A DNA stretch of 64,000 nt, taken from assembly GCF_035943815.1 (NCBI RefSeq), contig NZ_DASZBU010000015.1, forward strand, positions 1-64,000. The letters run 5' to 3'. This document shows, piece after piece, positions 28,397-37,640 of this stretch; position 1 is the stretch's first letter, and each line of letters starts with the position of its first letter. Source of the DNA: Frateuria_A sp035943815 (lineage in GTDB: Bacteria; Pseudomonadota; Gammaproteobacteria; Xanthomonadales; Rhodanobacteraceae). The notes beneath the pieces were generated by a model, which did not search any database, was not told where the DNA came from, and saw nothing but the letters and a program-made list of their open reading frames with translations. Position numbers and translations under genes: made by a program.

Positions 28397-29437
28397 ATGA
28401 CTGCCGACCATCTCACCCTTACCCGTCCCGACGACTGGCACCTGCACCTGCGCGATGGCGCCCTGCTGGCCGCCGTGCTGCCGCATACCGCCCGATGCTT
28501 CGCGCGCGCCATCGTGATGCCGAACCTGAAGCCGCCGGTGGCCACGGTGGAGCTGGCCCGCGCCTACCGCGAGCGCATCCTGGCCGCGTTGCCCGCGGGC
28601 ATGGCGTTCGAGCCGTTGATGACGCTGTACCTCACCGAAGCCACGACACCGGACGAGATCGCCCAGGCCAGCGCCAGCGGTTTCGTGCACGCGGTCAAGT
28701 ACTACCCGGCCGGCGCCACCACCAACGCGGCCAGCGGCGTCACCGATCTGCGCCGCTGTTATCCGGTGTTCGAGGCGATGCAGAAGCACAAGCTGCCTTT
28801 GCTCATGCACGGCGAAGTCACCGATCCGGAAGTCGACGTATTCGACCGCGAGCCGGTGTTCGTGGAGCGTCACCTGACCACGCTGCTGCGCGATTTCCCG
28901 GCGCTGCGCATGGTGCTCGAACACATCACCACGCGCGAGGCGGCTCACTTCGTGCGCGACGCGCCGGCGCACGTCGGCGCCACCGTCACGCCGCAACACC
29001 TGTTGATGAACCGCAACGCCATCTTCGCCGGCGGCCTGCGGCCGCACAGCTACTGCCTGCCGGTCCTCAAGCGCGAAAGCCATCGCCAGGCGCTCGTCGA
29101 GGTGGCCACCAGCGGCGATCCGAGCTTCTTCCTGGGTACCGACAGCGCGCCGCATCCGCGCCACGCGAAGGAAAGCAGCTGCGGCTGCGCCGGCATCTAT
29201 TCCGCGCACGCCGCCATCGAGCTTTACGCCGAAGCCTTCGAGGCCGCCGGTGCATTGGACAAACTGGAGGCATTCGCCAGCTTCCACGGCGCCGACTTCT
29301 ACGGCATGCCGCGCAATACCGGCACCATCACCCTGCGCAAGCAACCATGGACCGTGCCCGAGGAACTCGATTTCGGCGGCGTGCCCGGGGTGCCGATGCG
29401 CGCGGGCGAAACCGTCGGATGGCGCTTGGAGGCCTGA
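28397..29437 (+). CDS. pyrC: Dihydroorotase
   Basis: A 346-aa enzyme of pyrimidine synthesis, closing carbamoyl-aspartate to dihydroorotate. Zinc ligands are visible: H15 and H17 in DWHLHLRDG, K101 (carbamylated) in AVKYYPAG, H138 in LLMHGE, H176 in LEHIT, and the catalytic D249 in LGTDSAPH. The length and motifs match the class II PyrC of gammaproteobacteria. The start codon follows the annotated gap of 176 bp with no operon partner upstream. Confidence 0.96.
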   Translation: MTADHLTLTRPDDWHLHLRDGALLAAVLPHTARCFARAIVMPNLKPPVATVELARAYRERILAALPAGMAFEPLMTLYLTEATTPDEIAQASASGFVHAVKYYPAGATTNAASGVTDLRRCYPVFEAMQKHKLPLLMHGEVTDPEVDVFDREPVFVERHLTTLLRDFPALRMVLEHITTREAAHFVRDAPAHVGATVTPQHLLMNRNAIFAGGLRPHSYCLPVLKRESHRQALVEVATSGDPSFFLGTDSAPHPRHAKESSCGCAGIYSAHAAIELYAEAFEAAGALDKLEAFASFHGADFYGMPRNTGTITLRKQPWTVPEELDFGGVPGVPMRAGETVGWRLEA

Positions 29438-29568
29438 AGCCGGGCCGTTGTGCAGCGCAAGGGCAACGGGAGCCTTCCTGGCGCACATTCTTCGACCACT
29501 CCGGGCCTGGCGCATTCCCGGGACTTGCGCCGCCCGTTGCGCTTCTTGAGAAAGCGCATATCGCCCAG

Positions 29569-30360
29569 ATGCTGGGAATGCCAAGGCTTCCGCCCGCAGG
29601 GACCATGCTCGACGCCATCAGGAATTGGCGCGTGCGGCGCATCGTCGACCGCCGCCCCATCGCAGAACCGCTATGGCAGGACGCGCTGCGCCGATGTGCG
29701 CCGGCGCGCCGGCTGGGCGCATCCGACCAGGCGGCACTGCGCGTACTGGTCACGCTGTTTCTCGAGAACAAGTCGCTCGAACCGGTGCAAGGACTGGAGC
29801 TGGGCGAGGCCGACCGCGTCCTGCTCGCGGCCCACGCCTGCATACCCATCCTGAAACTGGGGCTGGACTGGTATGACGGCTGGCGCAGCGTCATCGTCTA
29901 TCCGGACGCCTTCATTCCCCGCCGCACGCGCACCGACGCGGCGGGCGTAGTCCACGAGACCCGCAGCGTGATGGCCGGCGAGGCCTGGGGGCGCGGGCCG
30001 GTGATTCTGTCGTGGGCCGACGTGCTGGACGCGAGGGGGAGGCCCGGCCACAACGTGGTCATCCACGAAATGGCCCACAAGCTCGACATGCTCAACGGTG
30101 AGGCCAACGGCTTTCCGCCCCTGCACCGCGGCATGGATCGCCGCGTGTGGACGCAGGCTTTTTCCGACGCGTGGAACCGCCTGCGCGACGACCACCGCGA
30201 CGGGCTGCCCCTGCCGATCGACCCCTACGGCCTGGAGAGCGAGGCGGAGTTCTTCGCGGTGGCCAGCGAGCAGTTTTTCGAGACGCCGGCCACCCTGCGC
30301 GAGCATCTGCCGCAGGTGTACCGGCAACTCGAGCTGTTCTATCGGCAACACCCCTATTGA
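29569..30360 (+). CDS. mtfA: MtfA-like zinc metallopeptidase (M90)
   Basis: A 263-aa cytosolic protein whose whole length matches the MtfA family: FLENKSLEPVQGLEL, AACIPILKLGLDWYDGWRSVIVYPDAF, GRGPVILSWADV, and the HExxH zinc motif in VIHEMAHKLD, with the third-ligand region ESEAEFFAVASEQFF. E. coli MtfA controls the Mlc repressor and so sugar transport; a target here is unknown. The start is uncertain: ATGs at 29569, 29578 and 29605 are in frame, and the family suggests a later one. Confidence 0.88.
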   Translation: MLGMPRLPPAGTMLDAIRNWRVRRIVDRRPIAEPLWQDALRRCAPARRLGASDQAALRVLVTLFLENKSLEPVQGLELGEADRVLLAAHACIPILKLGLDWYDGWRSVIVYPDAFIPRRTRTDAAGVVHETRSVMAGEAWGRGPVILSWADVLDARGRPGHNVVIHEMAHKLDMLNGEANGFPPLHRGMDRRVWTQAFSDAWNRLRDDHRDGLPLPIDPYGLESEAEFFAVASEQFFETPATLREHLPQVYRQLELFYRQHPY

Positions 30361-30748
30361 GAGGCGCTCGATAGACAAGTCGCCCGCCTGCCGAGCCCAC
30401 CCCACCCGATGGCAAGCCCGTCCCGAGTAGTACCGTATCCGTGGTGCGCATCGGCCGCCCCATGGACACGGCGACCGCTCCTTTCCATCCGGCCCGACCA
30501 GTGGCGTGCCCTCCTCCGCAGGAGGCGTTGGCCCTGCACGCAGGCGGAATCCGTTGCCCTCTCCTTCAGTCACGGGCTGGCGCTTCACTCCTCCCACACG
30601 GGCTGACGCGCACGTTTTCCGCGCTGCCGCCGCCACACCTACGAGCCGCGCCCGGGTGCCGCGCCCCTGATGGCCGGCCGGCAAGTACGAGCGATGCATA
30701 TCGCCCGGAGGACGACCTCGCTGGTCCCACCGCGGGAGGCTTTCGGAT
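30361..30748. other. Intergenic stretch without a recognised gene
   Basis: A 388-bp gap. I see only short frames rich in Arg/Pro/Ser and a small hairpin around CTCCT-CCGC-AGGAG near 30512-30525. A GGGAGG Shine-Dalgarno sequence at its right end serves the next gene. Confidence 0.5.
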
Positions 30749-31228
30749 ATGACTGAGCATGACTTGGGCAAGCTCTCGGCCACGGCACTGCTGCTGTGTG
30801 CCGCAGTCCTCCCTTCGGCGGCACATGCCGATACCGACGCATGTTCCCTGCTTGCGCCGGCCCAGGTCGGCGCCGCCGTCGGCGTCCCGGTGTCCGAGGG
30901 AAAGCACGTCACGCCTAGCTTCGTGAAAACCTGCACCTGGACCGCGTCCGGCACCTCGGCCGTGAAGTACGTAACGCTCTACCTGCAGACCGCCGCGGCG
31001 TACGAGGGCGGCAAGCAGATGGCGGTCCGGATGGCGGCGGCGGGTGCCAAGGTCACGCCGGCCTCCGTGGGAGACGATGGCTACTACTTCGTCGCGGGCG
31101 ACCAGGTCGGGCTGCTGGTCAAGAAGGGCGACGCCTCGTTCAAGGTCGCGGTGTATGCAACGCTTCCGGTCGCGAAGAAGGAGGCCATGGAACTGGCCCT
31201 GGCGCAGGAAGTCGTGGGGAAGCTCTAG
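30749..31228 (+). CDS. Secreted hypothetical protein
   Basis: A 159-aa protein with a signal peptide (hydrophobic core LSATALLLCAAVLPSAAHA). The mature part has CSLLAPAQVGAAVGVPVSEGKHVTPSFVKTCTWTASG, a two-Cys domain like the DUF3558 lipoprotein group in which substrate-site Cys residues pair. The remainder alternates strands and helices. No catalytic motif. A GGGAGG RBS precedes the ATG. Confidence 0.7.
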   Translation: MTEHDLGKLSATALLLCAAVLPSAAHADTDACSLLAPAQVGAAVGVPVSEGKHVTPSFVKTCTWTASGTSAVKYVTLYLQTAAAYEGGKQMAVRMAAAGAKVTPASVGDDGYYFVAGDQVGLLVKKGDASFKVAVYATLPVAKKEAMELALAQEVVGKL

Positions 31229-31609
31229 CGGGCGACGAGCAGGAACGGGCGGACGAAGCCGGTCCCATCTGGATGCGGGCTTGCGTCACCTGGCCACGTT
31301 CGCGCTGTGCCGCTACCGCGGTATGGCGCACGGTCGTGGAAGACCGCGAGCCGCCCGGATCCCGCTTATGCGGGCGCGACCAGGTGGCTTGACGTACGGA
31401 AAGTTCTAGCGATCCGCGGAACCCGTACCCTAGCAAGCTTGGTGCTCATCCACGCCAGGCCCGGCCGGCCAGACGCGGATAACCCCCAGCTAACGGCTGC
31501 AAGCGCATGGTGTCGAGGCTGTCAGCCCTTCGCGCAGGCAGGAGGCTTTGTTTCCCGAGCGCGATGCCCTATCGCCATCGCCGCCCGAGTGCGGCCCAGG
31601 AGCCGTACC
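31229..31609. other. Intergenic stretch without a recognised gene
   Basis: A 381-bp gap after the secreted protein. No frame has a convincing start with family resemblance, and no strong hairpin was found. The right end carries the RBS of the small gene that follows. Confidence 0.45.
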
Positions 31610-31792
31610 GTGTCGCATAAGCAACCTGCCACTTCCCTGTCCGACATCCACGACATCTACCAGGGCACACGCCCTGCCCGCTCCGCGGATCAGGCCCTTG
31701 CCTATAAACGGGTTCCCTTTTCGCCGCGCGACGAAGGGCATCCGGGCCGCACGCCGGAGCGTCCACCGATCAAGAGCAAGGTGCGCCGCTAG
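31610..31792 (+). CDS. Small basic hypothetical protein, 60 aa
   Basis: A GTG start with AGGAG seven bases upstream opens a frame for a hydrophilic, Arg/Lys/Pro-rich protein: SLSDIHDIYQGTRPARSADQ in the first half, and RDEGHPGRTPERPPIKSKVRR at the end. It is predicted to be mostly disordered. It may bind RNA or another protein because it is so basic, but that is a guess. The clear RBS is the best evidence. Confidence 0.45.
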   Translation: MSHKQPATSLSDIHDIYQGTRPARSADQALAYKRVPFSPRDEGHPGRTPERPPIKSKVRR

Positions 31793-31920
31793 CCTCATGG
31801 TGGGGTGGGCCTTCGGCGCGTTTCCGTGCCGCTGCGGCCGCAGCACCTCGACCAAGTCGCCTGCATAGCAGCCGCCTCCCGAAGGGGGGCGAGCGTTCGG
31901 CTGCGCGAAAGGGCAAAGAA

Positions 31921-31948
31921 CAAGTCGATTCCCGAAGGAATGGACTTG
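31921..31948. repeat. Long hairpin with CGAA loop, possible REP-like element
   Basis: CAAGTC + ATTCC pair with GGAAT + GACTTG, an 11-bp stem broken by one G-G mismatch and closed by a CGAA tetraloop. There is no U-tract after it on either strand, so it is not a standard terminator. It may be a REP-like or structured RNA element. Confidence 0.4.
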
Positions 31949-32184
31949 CTCCCCCTGATCCCTTGCCCGGGTCCGAACTCGCTCATGATCGATCCCTCGA
32001 TGCGCCAGTGGCCGTCCAGTGGCGGTGTCGGTCGATGATGGCCGGCAAACCATCCTGTCGTTGCACGGCACGCGCACGTCCGGGAAGCATGCACCTGCCT
32101 GGACATCCCGGAGCACCGCATGCACGGGATGAATCCCCGTTTCGCCTCACGCTTTGAACCGGCCGTCACCACGCCTGCCGTACC

Positions 32185-32203
32185 GTTGCTCTTTTCGAGC
32201 AAC
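32185..32203. promoter_or_regulatory. Inverted repeat overlapping the ene-reductase start region
   Basis: GTTGCTC and GAGCAAC form a perfect 7-bp dyad with a 5-nt spacer, ending 5 bp before the ATG. There is no clear Shine-Dalgarno sequence. It could be an operator (NemR/TetR-like) or an RNA hairpin that affects translation initiation. Confidence 0.5.
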
Positions 32204-32208
32204 TGCAC

Positions 32209-33297
32209 ATGACCCGAGACGACGCACCCACGCTCTACGATCCCATCCGTATCGGCGCCATCGATATGGCCAACCGCATCGTGATGGCCCCACTCACGCG
32301 CAGCCGCGCGGCCGAGGGCCTGGTGCCCCCGCCGATGGCGGCCGAATACTACGGCCAGCGCGCCACCGCCGGGCTGATCATCACCGAGGCGACCCAGGTC
32401 AGCGTGATGGCGCAGGGCTACATCGCCACGCCCGGCCTGTACACGCCGGCCCAGGTGGCCGGCTGGAAGCAGGTGACCGACGAGGTGCACCGGCGCGGCG
32501 GGCGCATCGTCGTCCAGCTGTGGCACGTCGGGCGCGTGTCCCACGTCAGCCTGCTGCCGCCGGGCGAAGTGCCGGTGGCGCCCAGCGCGATCCGTGCGAA
32601 GACCAAGACCTTCGCACCCGAGGGCTACGTCGAAGTGTCCGATCCGCGCGCGCTCGCGCTCGAGGAGATTCCCGGCATTGTCGAGGACTTCCGCCATGCC
32701 GCCCGCTGCGCGACCGAGGCGGGTTTCGACGGTGCCGAGGTACACGGCGCCAACGGCTACCTGATCGACCAGTTCCTGCGCGACGGCAGCAACAAGCGCA
32801 CCGACGCCTACGACGGCAGCATCGAGAACCGCACGCGCCTGCTGGCCGAAGTGACCGAGGCGGTCGCCAGCACCATGGGCGCCGATCGCGTCGGCGTACG
32901 TCTGGCGCCGGTGACGCCCGCCAACGACATGCACGACTCCGATCCGCAGGCGTTGTTCGAGCGCGCCGTGGAACGGCTGGATGGGCTCGGCATTGCCTAT
33001 GTGCATGTGATCGAAGGCGCCACCGGAGGCCCCCGAGACAACCTGCCGTTCGATTACGCCGCGCTCAAGGCGAAGTTCCGCAACGCCTGGATCGTCAACA
33101 ACGGCTACGACCGCCAGATGGCCGAGGCGGCCGTGCGCGAAGGCCGCGCGGACGCGGTGGCCTTCGGCATGGCCTACATCGCCAACCCCGACCTGGTGCG
33201 CCGCCTGCGCGAACACGCGCCGCTCAACCAGGCCAATCGCGATACGCTCTACGGCGGCGGGCCCGAGGGCTACATCGATTATCCCGCGCTCGACTGA
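32209..33297 (+). CDS. Old yellow enzyme-family ene-reductase
   Basis: A 362-aa FMN-dependent TIM-barrel reductase. MANRIVMAPLTRSRA and the LITEATQVS stretch bind flavin; VQLWHVGRVSH and AEVHGANGYLIDQFLRDGSNKRTDAYDGSIENRTRLLAEV carry the substrate His/Asn pair and the catalytic core; the C-terminus has DAVAFGMAYIANPDLVRRL. It reduces activated C=C bonds (NemA/XenB-like). A downstream aldo/keto reductase suggests a role in reducing reactive electrophiles. Confidence 0.93.
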   Translation: MTRDDAPTLYDPIRIGAIDMANRIVMAPLTRSRAAEGLVPPPMAAEYYGQRATAGLIITEATQVSVMAQGYIATPGLYTPAQVAGWKQVTDEVHRRGGRIVVQLWHVGRVSHVSLLPPGEVPVAPSAIRAKTKTFAPEGYVEVSDPRALALEEIPGIVEDFRHAARCATEAGFDGAEVHGANGYLIDQFLRDGSNKRTDAYDGSIENRTRLLAEVTEAVASTMGADRVGVRLAPVTPANDMHDSDPQALFERAVERLDGLGIAYVHVIEGATGGPRDNLPFDYAALKAKFRNAWIVNNGYDRQMAEAAVREGRADAVAFGMAYIANPDLVRRLREHAPLNQANRDTLYGGGPEGYIDYPALD

Positions 33298-33415
33298 GCG
33301 GGGCCGACCATGCATGTCGGCAGGGACACGGTGGCCTAGGCCCGATCCACACGACATCGGGCACCATCGACGACCGCCCCCCAATCCGGCGCCCTCGGCC
33401 TTCCAGGAGAACACC

Positions 33416-34393
<978 letters not shown>

Positions 34394-34408
34394 GCGCACG
34401 ACGTGCGC
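34394..34408 (+). terminator. Short palindrome after the aldo/keto reductase
   Basis: GCGCACG and CGTGCGC are exact inverted copies around a single A, beginning right after the stop codon. With so short a loop only five base pairs would form in RNA, so termination is tentative. Confidence 0.25.
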
Positions 34409-34457
34409 AAGCGACGGCACGCAGCGCCCCCAAGCCCGGCAACAGCAGAGACGGACG

Positions 34458-34905
34458 ATGACCCGGGCTCCTTTGATCCAGCTCAACGACGGCGTGCAGA
34501 TTCTCCAACCGGGCCTGGGCGTCTTCGAGCTCGGCGAAGCGGAAACCCGCCGCTCGTGCGAAGCCGCGCTGGCCGCCGGCTACCGGCATAACGACACCGC
34601 GATGATCTATCGCAACGGATAGGCAGTCGGCCGGGCTAGCCACCTCCGGCTTGCTGCGCAGCGAGGTCTTCACCAAGCTGTGGAACGACGACCAGGGCTT
34701 CGACAGCACGCTGCGCGCCTTCGACGCCAGTCTCGCGCGGCTGGCCACCGACTACATGGTCGTGTTCGACTTCGCGCTGGATGCGCAGGACATGCAGGCG
34801 ATCGCAGCCATGGACGTGGGACACCGCATCGGACCGGACCCTGCACTCTCCGCTGAGCGGGCTGCGTCCGTGCGCGGGACTTTTCCGCAAAGTCGTAGCG
34901 GATGA
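34458..34905 (+). pseudogene. Decayed 2,5-DKG-type aldo/keto reductase
   Basis: The first 54 codons read like a DkgA/DkgB start: LNDGVQILQPGLGVFELGEAETRRSCEAALAAGYRHNDTAMIYRN. Then a TAG at 34620 replaces the expected Glu codon. AVGRA follows in the same frame, after which the frame shifts near 34645 to TSGLLRSEVFTKLWNDDQGF. At ATDYM the protein jumps straight to FDFALDAQDMQAI, the family's C-terminal helix, so about 150 codons have been lost. The sequence shows one stop, one frameshift and one large deletion. It follows the live aldo/keto reductase. Confidence 0.8.
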
Positions 34906-34911
34906 CAGCCG

Positions 34912-34924
34912 CGCCCGACGGGCG
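34912..34924. terminator. Short palindrome between convergent genes
   Basis: CGCCCG and CGGGCG are inverted copies around one A in the 27-bp gap between the pseudogene and the MFS gene. The loop is too small for the full stem, so it is only a weak terminator candidate. Confidence 0.2.
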
Positions 34925-34932
34925 TCCTTGAC

Positions 34933-36276
34933 CTACTTCCCCGCGGGGTCGGAGTCGCTGCAAGCCACCTTGGCGCCGGCGTTTCGCCCGGCTTCCGGGA
35001 CCCGTGACGGCCGGGTCTCCGGCATCGTCAGGAACACTGGCAGCACCGCCAGCGCAACCACCGCGATCATCGCACCGGGCACGAGCGGCCAGCCCGTCAT
35101 CCGGATCAGGAGCGCGGCGAGAAAAGGCGTCAGGCCTCCGAAGATGACGGTCGAGATGGTCACCCCCAGAGCCAGGCCGCTGAGCCGTCCTTCGCCGGGG
35201 AACTGCTCGGCGGTCGCCGAGGCGCCAACCGCGCTGACACCACCGGCAAGGCAAGCCAGCACGATGGCGCCGAGTGCGATCTGCCGCTGCGCACCAGCGG
35301 TCATCAGGCCGAACATGCCCAGCGGCAGCAGCGTGCACGCGAGCGCCAGCCCGACCAGCACCGGCTTGCGCCCGACGCGGTCCGCAAACGCGCCGGTCAC
35401 CGGCGTAACGAGGGTCACCGCTACCGCGGCCAGGGTCGACAGCCCAAGCGAATGACCTTCGGCCGCCAGGCCCGAGGAGCTCAGGAACGCCGGCACGTAG
35501 GTGATGCCCACGTAATACGTGATGGAGCCGAGCGCGGAGATGGCGAACGTGCGCCACAGGGCGGGTCGGTGGTGAGCGAGCGTATGGCCGAGCGGCGAGT
35601 CGGGCACGCTGCGGTGCGCGACCTGGCGCAGGAAGTCGGGTGACTCGTCCATGGTCGAGCGCGCGAACCATACGACGCCGGCCAGTACCGCACCCACGAA
35701 GAACGGGATGCGCCAACCCCAGGCATCCAGCTGTGCGGGGCCCAGGGTGCCGACCGTCAGTGCCGCCAGCGCCACCGCCAGCAACGCACCGATCTCGCTG
35801 GAGGCCGCGGCCAGCGAGGTGACCAGGCCGCGCCGGTCACGCCGCGCGCCTTCCAGCAGGTAGGCGACCACGCCCGTGTATTCGCCGCCCACCGAGAAAG
35901 CCATGAAGCAGCGCAGCAGCATCAGCAGTCCACCTGCCGCCGGCCCGAGGGTGGCGTAGCCGGGCAGCAATGCGGTGGCCAGCATGGCCAGCGTCATCAG
36001 CAGCATCGACAGCAGCAGCGTGCGCCTGCGCCCGATGCGATCGCCGATGTGCCCGAACACCATCGCGCCCAGCGGCCGCATGCCATAGGCCACCGCGAAG
36101 CCGCCGAGCGTGGCCAGCAGTGATGTGACTCCGCCGCCGAAGAACACCCGCGACAGCACGGTCGCCATGTACAGGTAAAGAGTGAAGTCGTACCACTCCA
36201 CCACCGTGGAAAGCGCCGCGATCGCCATCGAGCCGCGCGAGACCGCGGGGACGCCTTGCTGGTCGGTCCATGCCAT
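34933..36276 (-). CDS. MFS transporter, metabolite:H+ symporter (MHS) type
   Basis: A 447-aa protein with 12 membrane segments. It opens with the MHS hallmark VVEWYDFTLYLYMATVL and has the loop 2-3 motif GHIGDRIGRRRTLLLSMLLM, the duplicated motif FADRVGRKPVLVG in the second half, and a proline-betaine/alpha-ketoglutarate permease-like RCFMAFSVGGEYTG. The substrate is probably a carboxylate or osmolyte. The ATG at 36276 sits just before the first helix. Confidence 0.9.
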   Translation of the reverse strand: MAWTDQQGVPAVSRGSMAIAALSTVVEWYDFTLYLYMATVLSRVFFGGGVTSLLATLGGFAVAYGMRPLGAMVFGHIGDRIGRRRTLLLSMLLMTLAMLATALLPGYATLGPAAGGLLMLLRCFMAFSVGGEYTGVVAYLLEGARRDRRGLVTSLAAASSEIGALLAVALAALTVGTLGPAQLDAWGWRIPFFVGAVLAGVVWFARSTMDESPDFLRQVAHRSVPDSPLGHTLAHHRPALWRTFAISALGSITYYVGITYVPAFLSSSGLAAEGHSLGLSTLAAVAVTLVTPVTGAFADRVGRKPVLVGLALACTLLPLGMFGLMTAGAQRQIALGAIVLACLAGGVSAVGASATAEQFPGEGRLSGLALGVTISTVIFGGLTPFLAALLIRMTGWPLVPGAMIAVVALAVLPVFLTMPETRPSRVPEAGRNAGAKVACSDSDPAGK

Positions 36277-36560
36277 GCGCAATCGCCTCGAGTGGACGAA
36301 GCACCGATGGTAACGCTCGCCGCCGCCCACCTCTGGAAGCGGTTGCCAGGCGTCCGGGCACATCGAACGGGAGCGCGCCAGGCGATGTCAAGCTTGGGTC
36401 GAAGCTGATCGGCGCCTACTTCACTCTGCGGGCAGGGCTTGTGCTCACCTTCCGAACATCGGCCTGTTCGCTGCACGCGCTGCCAAGCCAGCGCAGGTTG
36501 CTGTCGCCGGTAGAGACGCGCAAGCTCGGACACCGCCCGAGCCCGCCTCTTGGCGCCTCC

Positions 36561-36818
36561 TTACTTTGCGCTCGCCGTCGCCGGCCACACCGCGGCCTGG
36601 GCCACTCCGTCGAGGTCGCCGGCCAGACGCCAGAAGCATTCGGCCAGGGCGCCCGGGGACAGTCTCAGCTCGGACTCGTCGATGCCGCGGGGATCGGCCA
36701 GGAGGGCAAGCAACCGTAGCTGGTCGCGGGTCTGGAGCAGGGCCAGGTGCGCGTCCTCCGGCAGCAGGTAGCCTTCGGGCACGGAGCTGGGCGGTTCGGT
36801 TCCTTTGCGCTTGGGCAT
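36561..36818 (-). CDS. XAC0095-like small protein
   Basis: An 85-aa protein with the stretch GYLLPEDAHLALLQTRDQLRLLALLADPRG and a helical C-terminus LAECFWRLAGDLDGVAQAA, as I remember for the XAC0095 family of xanthomonads. It is small, soluble and of unknown function. There is no RBS of note. The call is from memory of the family motif. Confidence 0.6.
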   Translation of the reverse strand: MPKRKGTEPPSSVPEGYLLPEDAHLALLQTRDQLRLLALLADPRGIDESELRLSPGALAECFWRLAGDLDGVAQAAVWPATASAK

Positions 36819-37090
36819 GGAGTGCTCCCTAGATGCGGCCTACCAGCGGTCGGCATTCGGCCCTGTCTTCCGTGGCGAACTGCGAGGAGCGCCAGTCAAC
36901 AACCTCCGAGGCTGTGGCTGAGCACCTATCGGTTCGCCCACCGCCCAAGGCACGGTCCCCCGGGCTTGCGAACCTCGGACAGACCCTTGGAGTCTGGATA
37001 CGCCGGACGCCCCGCACCTAGGAGACAGCACGCGTCAGCCGGCTTCGCCAGGCCCTCGGTTGCGATGATCACGGTGGACCCACGACCGAC

Positions 37091-37303
37091 TCACTTCCTA
37101 CTTCGCGAGGTAGCCGCCGGTGGGTCAGCCTCGCCGGCGACGTAGCGCTCGGCCGCCTCCCTCACCACCCAAGCGACGGAGACCTTCTTGGTGGCGGCAA
37201 TACGTTCCAGCTCTGCATAGACATCGGCAGGAAAGCTCACGGTCGCCCGGGTGATGTCTTCCGTACCGATGCGAGGCTTGGCCACGACTCGAGTCTTCTG
37301 CAT
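37091..37303 (-). CDS. Ribbon-helix-helix (CopG-like) small regulator
   Basis: A 70-aa protein. Residues 17-55 form a ribbon-helix-helix: TRATVSFPADVYAELERIAATKKVSVAWVVREAAERYVA. The basic N-terminus (MQKTRVVAKPR) and Ser/Arg-rich tail probably touch DNA. It is single, without a toxin gene next to it. The perfect inverted repeat 33 bp upstream is a likely autoregulatory site. Confidence 0.75.
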   Translation of the reverse strand: MQKTRVVAKPRIGTEDITRATVSFPADVYAELERIAATKKVSVAWVVREAAERYVAGEADPPAATSRSRK

Positions 37304-37640
37304 ATCACTGCCTCATCGGTCTTTGCATCACTTTACACCACAATGGTGCGAAATGGAACATGACCGAGCGCGAGGATTTCTGCCGCTCCCCGTGCCCTCA
37401 CGGCCGGTGATTCGAAGCACCCGGTGCCGCCCGATACCGATGGTCGTCGAACATCGCCGGCAACCGGGGACCATGCCGCCGCCGACGTCCGGTCGAAGAT
37501 CCATGTAGCGCGTCGGCACAGGTGGCGCATCGCCATCCTCCTGACTAAATCGGCAACGGTGGGCGGCCTCCCGCCCGCCTTCAATCGGACGACGGTCTGC
37601 CGGTCACCCATCGAAGCTGCAGGCTCGATTTCCTCATCGG
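37304..37640. other. Gap upstream of the RHH gene
   Basis: A 337-bp region between the GH3 gene end and the RHH gene start. It holds the inverted repeat at 37336-37348 and a short low-GC stretch near 37305-37350 that probably contains the RHH promoter. No coding frame is convincing. Confidence 0.5.
37336..37348. promoter_or_regulatory. Inverted repeat, candidate RHH operator
   Basis: CACCA-CAA-TGGTG is a perfect 5-bp dyad in an AT-enriched stretch 33 bp before the start of the ribbon-helix-helix gene. Position and size fit autoregulation by an RHH dimer pair. Confidence 0.45.

Larger units (their letters stand above)
31793..32208. other. Gap with two hairpins, no recognised gene
   Basis: A 416-bp region between the 60-aa gene and the ene-reductase. 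It holds a long hairpin at 31921-31948 and an inverted repeat next to the ene-reductase start at 32185-32203, listed separately. A 77-codon frame at 31805 lacks an RBS and family resemblance. Confidence 0.5.
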
